From: Isoperla grammatica
Taxonomy: Eukaryota > Arthropoda > Insecta > Plecoptera > Perlodidae
Direction: 5' to 3'
Assembly (NCBI GenBank): GCA_945910005.1
Contig: OX246743.1
Coordinates: forward strand, 43,186,736 to 43,250,735
DNA length: 64,000 nucleotides
This document shows positions 35,588-47,600 of this stretch, one piece after another. The notes under the pieces are model-generated. The model worked only from the letters and a program-made list of their open reading frames with translations, did no database searches and was not told the DNA's origin. How positions within the stretch are numbered: position 1 is the stretch's first letter; each line of letters opens with the position of its first letter. The translations under genes and the position numbers were made by a program.

Positions 35588-38500
35588 CACCACAGTTGGT
35601 CCTCGTTTGTCTTGTCATTATCAGGAGTCGTGATCATTGTCTTGATCATTCTCACTCCTGTTGTGCTCAATTCTAATCATGGGCCTTTAATGTCTGCGCG
35701 CTTTCACGGGGAAATATTATCAGCCGTGGTATGAAATGAATAAGCAAAAGGAGATTTGCTGTATTTGGTAGTTCTAGTCTCTCACATAGTTAAGCCAGAG
35801 CAAAGAGGCCGGATTTCGACCTTGTTGAATTAGAGAGATAGACCGTAAAGAAGGGACTACAATATTGCCGCCAAACATCTTTGGTATTAACATCTTGAAT
35901 ATCTTTGGTAAACAATATACGTAATTGTTTATCGATTAATGTTTGTTAGCTGAAATCCTCCGACAATATCGTAGTTGTACACGCATGTACCATTTTCATG
36001 TTATATCCTAGTTCAGTGAGACTATGGACATGTTGCTAGGCCATTCGTACCAGTTTGTCTTCGAGTCGAATATTGTAGAACGAACGATAAAATAACAACA
36101 TTGCAAGCTGTTTAACTGCCGAAACACGTAGCATCATTACAGTGTGTATTTGTGTAATTCTACTTCCCTACCACAGCTGTTAGCATAGGTAGCTCGGTGT
36201 TCAATTTTCTGTCGATAGCTCTCCTATTGAATGTCGCAAGAACTTTGATGAATAGAGGTTTCACTCAGACATTACTCAAGTCTGGGGTATTATGGTGTTC
36301 ATAGTTTTGTGACAAAGTTCTTTCGTCAGAATGTGCACCACCTAAGCGTAAGCGTAACAGTTAACAAATATATGCTTTTCACTATGCTAAGAGTAATAAC
36401 ACCAGAAATTATCACGCGGGGAGGCAAAAGTGTGGTGATATGTTTCGGTTAGGACTTAGCCATGTGGTAAAATACTTAAAACAACACAAATTAGTAAAGC
36501 TGAATGTGTAGTAAAGTAATACATGGTTACAAAATTTCATCTCTCAATCTTGTAAGTGTTGTCGTTTTCAAAGTTCTGAAAATATATATGACTTGGTGGA
36601 ACTGTGATAGAAATATGTATGGAATTGAATCCATATACTGTATACCCGTTTTGGAGTAGCGTACAGCTAACGGTCGCCGATGTGTCGTTGTTCAAGACAC
36701 TGCACTTCTTTAAGTTGCTATAAATATACTACCTACTTAGAATAGTACTATAGCACATTTTCAAGAAATTTTGTGCTGTAATTGAAGAAAATAATTTCTG
36801 TGTCTTCTATAAAATGTGACGAGTTACATAAGTGTAAAATCCACACAATGGTGCCATGTTAAAGAAGTGTTTAAAACTTCTTGGTCATTCTTGATGCCCA
36901 TTCTATTAGTTAGTAGCGAGTTAACACCTTCAAATAGTATATTCAAGACCAGTAACAAACGATATCATTACAGGTATTTGAGCCACAAGTTACATTCTTC
37001 TTTAGCATAGTTTGTCTCTGACAAATCTGGTAAGTGGTAACCACATGAATATCTGGTTAGGTGACACCTTAGACAATCTTGAATTTTGGTGGTTTCAATT
37101 TTCATTCCTAACTGTGAAGTAATAGTCTAAAATGTGCTTAGAACCAATATAATAACAAACTTGAAAAAATAAATTGCGTTCTGCCCGGTTCTCATTCCCT
37201 TACGTCGGAGTCGGACATTGGCCAATCGTAATCATTAATGCCAATGCTGAAATGTCGGGAATACGTCCTACTTCTTCTATTCCTTACGTCCGACATTACG
37301 GACGCTCTGTCTTTTAAATTGTCATTCTTTCTTTATTTATAAATTTGTTTTGCGAGGGTGTCGTCTGCTGTTTGTGTTGTGGTATCAACCAGTATTTGTT
37401 TTGTAGGCAAACTTGTCTAGAGAAAGGTACTACTTCTTATCAACCTACCCACTGTACTGCCATAGTCAAATATAATCAGAACTTTCTGTATACTCTATTC
37501 AAGTATATATGTATATGTATAAACGCTGGGTCATTGTTGTTATAATGAAGCTTAAAGCACCACGAGTGTTAGATTTGCTGGCTTAATTGTATTTGAAAAA
37601 TATTTTAAGATATGGAAAATATTTTTTTAATCTATTTTGAGAAAAGTATTTATCAATTGCAGATCAAATTTAAAGGGAATTAGCCTCGAAGGTGTCCTAG
37701 ATCACAATTGATGAAGAAAGAACCTGTTAGGCGTGCAAGTTACTGTACCCTCCTAATTAATTGTCTTGTTCAACTCCATTGTCCATTAAGTGGTCCCTTG
37801 TTTGGATTCAAGTAACTAAAGTGATGTTGTAAGTGTAATAATTAAATGTAAATAATATAATTGATTGATACGATTATTTAATGTTCCAGAGATAATCACA
37901 AAGTTTATTTATAATATTTAATCATGTATATGTAGTGGATTGTAGCCTAATAAGCAAAGAGAAATATAGCAATTAGGCTATACAATTGTAGAAACTGAAT
38001 CTATCTTTTTAGGATAGTATTAAAAAATGATTATCAAACTTGGAGTTTCATGTTTTACATTGTAATCCTCTCCATGCTACCATTACATCATGTCCTATAT
38101 CTGAGAAATCCTTTGAAAGCATTTCATCAACATGTTCAAGACATTCTTCGAACTTCAAAATGCCTTGACTGAATATGTACCAGTAAATAACTAGTTAAAA
38201 AGTACACAATTGGTATGGTTTGGCCGACTACTGAACAAAATGGCCAAGGAAGTCTGAACCATGTCATTTTAGCTTTGCAAAGATTGTCCCAAGACCAATA
38301 TAATTATTCGAGAGACTGTACAAATGATTGCAAGCCTGTATTCATCATCAAGTATTATAATATAATCATAATCAAGTATTAAATAGCCTATCTACCTCAT
38401 TTTGTCACGTCTGATAAGTGCATAGTGGCACACACTCTATTTTGAACTACTGGAGCGGCAGTCTTCGAGACCCCCCCCCCCCCCCCTCCTTGGAGTTTCG

Positions 38501-39018
38501 GGGAACTACAATGGGGAAACTCTAGGGGGGGGGGGGGGGAAGCATTGTCATGATTATATATAGCCATTGCGGGTCTGGGGCACATAGCCCCAGAAAATGT
38601 TTTGGTTCTCTCATTGCATTTGATGGCATTTTACGAGTTTTAGAATACTTTCCAAAATAATGTAAGCAAGAACTTAGCCCTGTTGTATAGGCCTAGTAGA
38701 TAGTGGTGTCTTCGTGAACGTCAGAGCTATTTGTTCGCAGGTTACGTAGGGTAAAGCAGTTTGAAAATATGTGATCTAGCTGACGAGACAATGAAATACA
38801 TTTTCCTTTACGGTTTGGACTTTCTTCTTTTCTCGTTTGTTTTTATTTTATTTTTTGTTTCACATTTCTTCTTTCACATTCTTCTTCCTGCACCCCCCCC
38901 CCCCCCCCCCCCCCTTGGCTACTGGAGCGACGCTACCCTGCTCCCGTGGGGTGTGCGCCACTGATTTAGAGCTTCTCTTTTACCTGAAATGTAACTCGGC
39001 GAATCCAGCGAAATATAT
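35588..39018. other. Atos 3' flank and intergenic DNA
   Basis: No further gene recognised. Part is probably the Atos 3' untranslated region; an AATAAA occurs at about 37166, but the true poly(A) site cannot be chosen. From 38440 to 38915 there are runs of 16 C, 15 G and 22 C. A fragment reading GTGTGCGCCACTG at about 38950-38962 resembles a hAT terminal repeat, but I could not pair it with a clean partner. Confidence 0.4.
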
Positions 39019-39207
39019 TATTAATTCTTGACTTTCGGGTGTCGCCGCTTCCATTGTTGATTAGTCACTGGGTAGAGCTCAATCGAGTAGGTTCTCCCAG
39101 TGACTTTGTATTCCAGTTCCCTGAAGCTGGACTATATATCTAGTCCGAAACGTCAGGTTTTAATAAACGATGGACGCGGCGACACCCGACAGTTAAGATT
39201 ATTAATA
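39019..39207. mobile_element. Inverted-repeat element with hammerhead-ribozyme-like motif
   Basis: The outer arms (about 39019-39063 and 39158-39207) share CGGGTGTCGCCGC / GCGGCGACACCCG. Inside lies a perfect 10-bp hairpin AGTCACTGGG / CCCAGTGACT at about 39063-39112. It is followed at about 39117-39157 by CTGAAGCTGGAC...GTCCGAAACGTCAGG. This last motif has the CUGA, stem II, GAAA and UC order of minimal hammerhead ribozymes known from Penelope-like elements, but the conserved CUGANGA box reads CUGAAGC. There is no coding frame. Confidence 0.5.
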
Positions 39208-39564
39208 ACAGTGACTCGGGCCGCGAAAGCCTACAAGTTTTAGAAAAGTATATTGTGACAAAGTCGCGATTTTCCACGTTATGCCATGTAAAATGTTAAC
39301 TTTGTAAGGTTAATTTACGTTTTGAGGTTCAATTGTAATTCGGTTTATTACGTGTTCCTTGATGGATTCTAGCAAAAGATTCGAAATATTATCATTAGTT
39401 CGTATTTTTTTTAACATTACAGACGAGTATATTTACCATGCGAAAAGATTACGTCAAGTAATTAGATAATCAATTAATTTAATTATTTAATTATCAATTA
39501 AATAACATTCGTCACATTTCGAACGTTTTTTTATAATCGATAGTCGAAACAATCATCCACGATG

Positions 39565-39863
39565 ATGTCATTTTATCGATCTACAGATATACGCTCGAGC
39601 CATCGTAGTTCAATCGAAGTCGAAACTAAACGTTCCAATTTACATCTACCATTGGAAGACATCACTTACGAAGTTATACAGTGGAGATGAGAAACTGTTC
39701 GTACGGAGATATTACATTCTCAAGTAGCTTGTATTCGTCGTCGTGTAATCAAAGATTACAAAATCTTTGGTGTAGGCCTAATCAATTAAATACAATGGGC
39801 ACAAATAACCCTAAAGTCCTTAAAAGAAAGTACAGTTTTATTCGCCTGTCTGTAGATAAGTAG
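39565..39863 (+). pseudogene. Frameshifted copy of the 98-residue hypothetical ORF
   Basis: This is the copy-1 counterpart of the ORF at 40430-40726. A 2-base insertion at about 39675 (GAAGTTATACAG instead of GAAGTTACAG) breaks the frame after the LEDITYEV segment. The second half continues in another phase to the same stop. If the intact copy encodes anything, this one is broken. Confidence 0.5.
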
Positions 39864-40429
39864 ATGATAGGCATCGTCAACTTTTCGAAACATAATTGGT
39901 AAGTATGTAACCGGGCCGCGAAAGCCTACAAGTTTTAGATAAGTATATTGTGAGAAAGTCGCTCTACAATCTGCATTGTTGTTTTACTCTGTTCTGTTAT
40001 GCTAAATTGTGCGCTGTTATAGGCCTATGCAAGCCCATTTTCATGCAATGCAACGAGTGACTATTAATGAGTGACTATACCGTGGATAATAGAGCTTAGC
40101 TCGCCTCGACAGTAGACCTAATGATCTTCCACGTCATTCCACGTTATGCCATGTAAATTAATGTTAACTTTGTAGGTTAATTTACGTTTTGAGGTTCAAT
40201 GCAATTCGGTTTATTACGTGTTCCTTGATGGACCCTAGCAAAAGATTCGAAATATTATCATAAGTTCGTATTTTGTTAACATTACAGACGAGTATATTTA
40301 CTGTGCGAAAAGATTATGTCAAGTAATTAGATAATCAATTAATTTAATTATTTAATTATCAATTAAATAACATTCGTCACATTTCGAACGTTTTTTTATA
40401 ATCGATAGTCGAAACAATCATCCACGATT

Positions 40430-40726
40430 ATGTCATTTTATCGATCTACAGATATACGCTCGAGCCATCGTAGTTCAATCGAAGTCGAAACTAAACGTTC
40501 CAATTTACATCTACCATTGGAAGACATCACTTACGAAGTTACAGTGGAGATGAGAAACTGTTCGTACGGAAATATTACATTCTCAAGTAGCTTGTATTCG
40601 TCGTCGTGTAATCAAAGATTACAAAATCTTTGGTGTAGGCCTAATCAATTAAATACAATGGGCACAAATAACCCTAAAGTCCTTAAAAGAAAGTACAGTT
40701 TTATTCGCCTGTCTGTAGATAAGTAG
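40430..40726 (+). CDS. Hypothetical 98-residue ORF in duplicated segment
   Basis: An open frame from ATG to TAG in the second duplicate. It contains RSSIEVETKRSNLHLPLEDI, TVEMRNCSYGNITFSSSLYS and LKRKYSFIRLSVDK. I recognise no family, signal peptide or membrane segment. The mixed hydrophobic and charged pattern around LEDITYEVTVEMRN is protein-like. The local TGTAATCAAAGATTACA palindrome falls inside it. It may be a decayed exon or part of a mobile unit, and whether it is translated is unknown. Confidence 0.25.
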   Translation: MSFYRSTDIRSSHRSSIEVETKRSNLHLPLEDITYEVTVEMRNCSYGNITFSSSLYSSSCNQRLQNLWCRPNQLNTMGTNNPKVLKRKYSFIRLSVDK

Positions 40727-41089
40727 ATGATAGGCATCGTCAACTTTTCGAAACATAATTGGTAAGTAGGTTTTAATTGAATACATGTACATGGTTACAT
40801 AATTGATATAATATACAATAGAAAAAGTTCCTTACAACTAGATAGAAGTAGAGTGAGTAGGCCTAGTAGAGTGAGTAGGCCTAGTAGAGTGATTAGGCCT
40901 AGTAGAGTAGAGTGAGTAGAGTAATACGCACGGTAATACGCTTCCTACACGCTATACTTAAATGGCTACTGTAAATGGGTGACATTTAAATGGCCATTTG
41001 ATTGACAATTATGGATGACTTCAAGGTATGTTTAATTATAAGCATCATATTTTAAAAGATATATTCAAGTATTGCTTTAGAAGGCGTAA

Positions 41090-42625
41090 ATCCATACCAA
41101 TCGCGTTTCGAACGTTTCTTTAAAAAAATCACGATTTCCCATAATCGAAAGTCGAAACAATGATCGAATTGGTATATCGTTAATAGAACATTATTTTGCC
41201 AGAGTTTTATCCTGGACGCGACAGAAATCAACATAAACGTCCAGGAATCGTTTGAACAGGGGTAATATATTTGATTTGTTTCAAAAGTAACTTGTGTAAT
41301 ATATGTGTAATATATATATATATATTACAAACAATGATCGTTGATATGTCATTAATCTTTTAATCTTTCAACAGAGAACGTTTGCCGGAGTTCCATGATA
41401 GACGCAACACACAAATGTGAGGGATCGTTCAAAAAAGAGGAAAATGTTTGATTTGTTTCAAAAGTGACCTGGTATATGGGTAATGTATTTATATTTATGT
41501 CTGGGATGAGGGGGATGGACCATGAAGTGTTCTCGTCGCAACCCCCTCCCCCTCTTCAGGCCGACCAAAAAGACGCGAAACATAATCTTTTGTCCGTGGC
41601 CTATAGTATAAAGATAAAACAGTTCACGCGAAAAGATTACGTCCTCATCGCATCAGCTAATTGGTAATCGTCGACATAATCAATCATACATACAATGGGT
41701 ACACAATTAATAACACCACAGATGTGTGCTCTTTATCATAAAAATCTAGCCGTGATTTTTTTTTTTTTAATATCGCAAAACAGTGTCATATGTATACTTA
41801 AGCCTATATTTTGTCATTTTAGCATTATTTTACTCATATCATTATAACTTTTAATTATTGCCTAAAGCTATCTTATTTAAACTCATATATAATTCCACTT
41901 ATTTTCATGCAAGTACATAAATGTAGTTAGTCATTTATACAATAGTTTTTCTAATTATATTTCATACTCTACATCACCACTTCCTGCCATAAGCAAAACA
42001 AATGTAACATGAAGGTTCTTTATCTGCGAGTGCCTTATGCACTCACTAGGAACCAATTTACTGTATATTTTAAGTGTATTGTATAACCTGTTTGACAACA
42101 ATAAAACTTTCAACTTTCAACTTTCAATCTTTTGAAGAAACGTTCGAAAAGCGTTTCGAACGTTCCTTCAAAAGACTCCCGGTTTCCCATAATCGATAGT
42201 CGAAACAATGATCGTTGATGTCATTAATCGATCGATCGATAGAACACAGCAGCGGGACGCCAGAAAAGAACAAATGTTGAGAGATCGTTTAAATAACGGG
42301 GTAATGTTTGATTTGTTTCAACAAAAGTGATTTGTATGTGTAAATATATATATATATATATATATATTACACAACAACACACTACAATACAATTACAAAC
42401 AATGATCGTAGATATGTCATTAATCTTTCAACAGAGAACGGTTGCCGGAGTTTCATGTTAGACGCGCCACACAAACGTTAAGGGATCGTTTAAAATGGGT
42501 TAAAATATTTGATTTGTTTGAAAAGTGACCTTGTATGTGTAATGTATTTATGTGTGGGATAAGGAGGATGGACCATGAAGTGTTCTAGCCCCAACCCCCT
42601 CCCCCCCACTCTTCAGGCGTCCTAG
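41090..42625 (+). repeat. Further degenerate copies of the 39-40 kb repeat family
   Basis: The phrase TCGAACGTT...CCCATAATCGATAGTCGAAACAATGATC with a nearby GTCATTAATC recurs at about 41105, 41330, 42155 and 42400. Each is followed by a TTTGATTTGTTTCAAAAGTGA block. Two of them also share a GGATGGACCATGAAGTGTTC block (about 41513 and 42567). Together with 39518 and 40378 this makes about six units in 3.3 kb, so the locus has expanded by repeated local duplication. Confidence 0.65.
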
Positions 42626-42807
42626 CCACGACCAACTTCAGGATCAAGGGTCAACAGAACGGTCTTCAAGAAAGGTATGCATGCATGTTCCAAGTAATTG
42701 TCGTTTTTAGAATAACTAGACTGGGCCTAGAGAACAACGGAGTAATAGAATACCCAGGATAATGCTGGTTCCAAACTGACTTTATAAGTTTATAGGCCTA
42801 GTCTGTT

Positions 42808-43540
42808 AGGTCGCGTTCACAATGCTTACTAAGGCTTATGCTACGTTTACAGCTACGCGTTGCGAGCGAAGCGAGTGCGCAAGCTCCAATCAGCGGTCGA
42901 GTTTCATGCAAAGAAGTTAATAGTTTCACGCAAACTCGGCTACTGATAGGAGCTCGCGCCTTCGCTTCGCTCGCAACGCGTAGCTGTAAACGTAGCATAA
43001 TGATTAAAGGTTCAAGTATAGGATTTTCATTATACCGTTCAATATGATTAATGATTAAGACTATTGATTTAGAAAGTTGTCTAACGTTCTACTTCTTAGT
43101 AACTCAAGGTCAGATTGTTAGTAACATCCAATGAGCGATCGATACGTCACATGATTTGATTTGATATATTTATTTATTAGCAACACAAATACAGCCATAG
43201 ACCATTTTACATTGTGTGTATCTAAATCTAAACAATCAACATTCTAAATAAATAACCAACTAATTAGATAATTGATTCACTAACTAATTGGGTTACTAAT
43301 ACTAGCTATCAATCTCAAAGAGTTATGGCTGGTGTCGTGCTTGATTAAATAATTATCATCTACATCTGTGAGTATTCTATTTACTATATATATATTTATT
43401 ATATGTTGCTATATAATATTTATAACATACAAAACCATTGGCATCACCTGGAGGCGGAGTCTTGGTATTTTGGTTATTTCTTAAACAATAGTCTTAATCA
43501 TTAAACCATAGTATTAGTCAAGATTGTGAATGCGGCTTTA
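42808..43540. mobile_element. Possible TIR element containing a long foldback
   Basis: GTCGCGTTCACAAT at about 42812 and ATTGTGAATGCGGC at about 43528 form imperfect outer inverted ends. No target duplication is clear. Inside lies a strong foldback at 42833-43003, listed separately. The outer pairing rests on about 14 bp, so it is tentative. Confidence 0.35.
42833..43003. repeat. Long foldback, about 80-bp arms
   Basis: The left arm begins TTATGCTACGTTTACAGCTA and the right arm ends TAGCTGTAAACGTAGCATAA. Arms include GCGTTGCGAGCGAAGCGA / TCGCTTCGCTCGCAACGC. Pairing continues imperfectly through AGCTCC and GGTCGAGTTT to a short loop near 42915-42927. Overlapping frames on both strands encode almost the same protein because the sequence is palindromic. 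Confidence 0.9.
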
Positions 43541-44469
43541 CCTGTCCTAGGCCCAGGGTTGTGTGGGTGCCTAAATATTAGGGGTTATGTTGATTGGCCA
43601 TGAGCAATGGTATTCGCGTCGTGTACGTGTTGGTGGTGATAGCCCCCCACCCACCCCCCTCACCAACCGGGAACATGTCATGTTGAGGGGGGGGGGGGGG
43701 GGTGGGGGGGTGGGGGGTGCTGTCACCTCCAAGCTTTGCAGTGAAGGTATTCATGTTGTCACCACTACGATTTAAAACAATAGTGTATCTTTTGCAAGTA
43801 TACAACAAACGTCGTACAAATAAATAAATAAATAAAACAGGACAAGTGACAAGTTGTGCTTCTGCTAAATATCTCGTTGTTGTTGTAGGCCTACATATAT
43901 GCAGTAGTGAAACAAACATGCTATTTATTTCTAAAAACACAAAACGTTAAGTGGGTACTTAGTGTGTACGTTATTGCAAAGTACTTAGATGTATGTATGT
44001 CAGAATGAGACGACAAAGGTGTAATTACACACGCGGCAATTACAGTGATAGAGACAAATTGTGGGCAAGTCCTCCCCCCCCCCCATGGAATAAGTTTACA
44101 CTTGTTCCTAACGAGCTCCCACGATATCTATCTCTCTTTCTTTCTCTCTGAACTACTTTGAGAAAGAAAATGATAGAAAATATAAGGTTCGATTTCTAAA
44201 TCAATATCGTTAAAATGACACGTTTCTCCAGGGGTACCACAGCCTGGAACCAGAGTCGATGAAGATTTGGAGGAGAACTTCTCTATCGACAATACTGGAA
44301 CTAACTAATCTTTGAACAGAGTTTGCACGCATACGTTATCGTTGCGTTGGCTTTAAGGGTGGTTTGCTCGGGATTTTCGAATCTTTAAAAGTGATATTCA
44401 AAAAACAATTTTGGAATGTTGACGACCTAGTTATTGGTTATTATCATCTTTATTATACACGGATGATCT
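43004..44469. other. Intergenic, no gene seen
   Basis: It contains G-runs at 43687-43715 and a C-run at 44074-44084. No gene or RNA was recognised. Confidence 0.45.
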
Positions 44470-44665
44470 TTTCAAAGGGTTTCAAATTTCATATTTGCAA
44501 TAAAGATCTTTGATTGGTTATCGCTCACTCGTCGATGGTGTTCGGAGCCTACAGACTTCATTTAGTGGCTTTAAATTAAAGTCCCCCACTGAAAATCAGT
44601 CGTGTTACTGAGTAGGTAGACTCTAAAAATACGAATTTATTTATTTTATTTAATACATGATCAAA
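44470..44665 (-). repeat. Dispersed repeat family, copy 2 (reverse, truncated)
   Basis: Reverse complement of the first half of the family at 7992-8287: it shares TAGAGTCTACC.ACTCAGTAAC, GTGGGGGACTTTAATTTAAAG, GGCTCCGAACACCATCGACG and GAGTGAGCGATAACC. The 3' half is missing, with divergence beyond about 44480. Confidence 0.75.
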
Positions 44666-47600
44666 TTAGGCAAATTAAAATACATTTATTTAAACTGTCT
44701 AATTTTATCTTTCTAAACCATTTTTATCTGAACAGAGCTGCCTTTCAAGGCGTCGTGTCCCATGTTTACCCGCCACTGTCAGCATCTGGCCAAGTTGCCC
44801 GCTCGCTTATAAAAGCATAAAAGCTACCCGTACATACATACTAGATACAAAGTAAATACGCACAACATACATACATAAGAGTAGATGTTGTCTTAGAGCA
44901 AACACTAACAAACACCAACCAACAGGTGTGACGTTGACTAGACCAATACAAACCATTTAATACAGAACAAAATAAAACTACAAAACCAACAGGTGTGAGG
45001 TTGAGTAGTCCCGTGCACACCATTTAATATTGAACAAAAAAAAAATCTAAACCAACAGGTGTAAGGTGATCGTTCCCTATGTGCACCATTTAAAACATGA
45101 CATAAGAAACTTTGAAAGTATAAACCAACAGGTGTGAGGTTGAGTATTCCCGAGCACACCATTTAATACTGAACAAAACAAAATCTCAACCAACAGGGTA
45201 AAGGTGATCGTTCCCTATGTGCACCATTTAAAACATGACATAAAAAACTTTGAAAGTATAACCAACAGGTGTGAGGTTGAGTATTCCAGTGCACACCATT
45301 TAATACTGAACAAAACAAAAATCTAAACCAACAGGTGTAGGTGATCGTTCCCTATGTGCACCAATTAAAACATGACATAAGAAACTTTGAAAGTATAAAC
45401 CAACAGGTGTGAGGTTGAGTATTTCCGTGCACACCATTTAATACTGAACAAAACAAAAATCTAAACCAACAGGTGTGAGGTGCGTATCCCCGTGCACACC
45501 ATTTAAAAAATGACAAACAAACTTGCCAAGTATAAACCAACAGGTGTGAGGTTGAGTAGTCCCGTGCACACCATTTAATACTGAACAAAACAAAAATCTA
45601 AACCAACTGGTGTAAGGTGATCGTTCCCTATGTGCACCATTTAAAACATGACATAAGAAACTTGCCAAGTATAAACAAACAGGTGTGAGGTTGAGTATTC
45701 CCGTGCACACCATTTAATACTGAACAAAACAAAAATCTAAACCAACAGGTGTGAGGTGCGTATCCCCGTGCACACCATTTAAAAAATGACATAAGAAACT
45801 TGCCAAGTATAAACCAACAGGTGTGAGGTTGAGTAGTCCCGTGCACACCATTTAATACTTAACAAAACAAAAATCTAAACCAACTGGTGTAGGTGATCGT
45901 TCCCTATGTGCACCATTTAAAAAATGACATAAGAAACTTGCCAAGTATAAACCAACAGGTGTGAGGTTGAGTAGTCCCGTGCACACCATTTAATACTGAA
46001 CAAAACAAAAATCTAAACCAACTGGTGTAAAGGGATCGTTCCCTATGTGCACCATTTAAAAAATGACATAAGAAACTTGCCAAGTATAAACCAACAGGTG
46101 TGAGGTTGAGTAGTCCCGTGCACACCATTTAATACTGAACAAAACAAAAATCTAAACCAACTGGTGTAAGGTGATCGTTCCCTATGTGCACCATTTAAAA
46201 AATGACATAAGAAACTTGCCAAGTATAAACCAACAGGTGTGAGGTTGAGTAGTCCCGTGCACATAATTTAATACTAAACAAACCAAAAATCTAAACCAAC
46301 TGGTGTAAAGGGATCGTTCCCTGTGTGCACCATTTAAAAAATGACATAAGAAACTTGCCAAGTATAAACCAACAGGTGTAAGGTTGAGTAGTCCCGTGCA
46401 CACCATTTAATACTGAACAAAAAAAAATCTAAACCAACTGGTGTAAGGTGATCGTTCCCTATGTGCACCATTTAAAAAATGACATAAGAAACTTGCCAAG
46501 TATAAACCAACAGGTGTGAGGTTGAGTATTCCCGTGCACACCATTTAATACTGAACAAAACAAAAATCTAAACCAACAGGTGTGAGGTGCGTATCCCCGT
46601 GCACACCATATAAAAAATGACATAAGAAACTTGCCAAGTATAAACCAACAGGTGTGAGGTTGAGTAGTCCCGTGCACACCATTTAATACTGAACAAAAAA
46701 AAAATCTAAACCAACTGGTGTAAAGGGATCGTTCCCTGTGTGCACCATTTAAAAAATGACATAAGAAACTTGCCAAGTATAAACCAACAGGTGTAAGGTT
46801 GAGTAGTCCCGTGCACACCATTTAATACTGAACAAAAAAAAATCTAAACCAACTGGTGTAAGGTGATCGTTCCCTATGTGCACCATTTAAAAAATGACAT
46901 AAGAAACTTGCCAAGTATAAACCAACAGGTGTGAGGTTGAGTATTCCCGTGCACACCATTTAATACTGATCAAAACAAAAATCTAAACCAACAGGTGTGA
47001 GGTGCGTATCCCCGTGCACACCATATAAAAAATGACATAAGAAACTTGCCAAGTATAAACCAACAGGTGTGAGGTTGAGTAGTCCCGTGCACACCATTTA
47101 ATACTGAACAAAACAAAACTCTAAACCAACTGGTGTAAGGTGATCGTTCCCTATGTGCACCATTTAAAAAATGACATAATAAACTTGCCAAGTATAAACC
47201 AACAGGTGTGAGGTTGAGTAGTCCCGTGCACACCATTTAATACTGAACAAAACAAAAATCTAAACCAACTGGTGTAAGGTGATCGTTCCCTATGTGCACC
47301 ATTTAAAAAATGACATAAGAAACTTGCCAAGTATAAACCAACAGGTGTGAGGTTGAGTAGTCCCGTGCACACCATTTAATACTGAACAAAACAAAAATCT
47401 AAACCAACTGGTGTAAAGGGGTCGTTCCCTATGTGCACAATTTAAAAAATTACATAGGAAACTTGCCAAGTATAAACCAACAGGTGTGAGGTTGAGTAGT
47501 CCCGTGCACACCATTTAATACTGAACTAAACAAAAATCTAAACCAACTGGTGTAAGGTGATCTTTCCCTATGTGCACCATTTAAAAAATGACATGAGAAA

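Larger units (their letters stand above)
39219..40775 (+). repeat. Direct duplication of about 0.65 kb, with a short ORF in each copy
   Basis: Copy 1 (about 39219-39905) and copy 2 (about 39912-40775) both begin GGGCCGCGAAAGCCTACAAG. They share several hundred near-identical bases through ACATTCGTCACATTTCGAAC and the ORF to GTCTGTAGATAAGTAG. Copy 2 carries about 160 extra bases near 39965-40125. Both end next to GGTAAGTA. The high identity points to a recent duplication. Confidence 0.9.

Noticed and set aside
38424..38962. A further hAT MITE with AGTGGCACACAC / GTGTGCGCCACTG ends
   Set aside because: The terminal similarity is short and imperfect, and I found no matching 8-bp flanking duplication.
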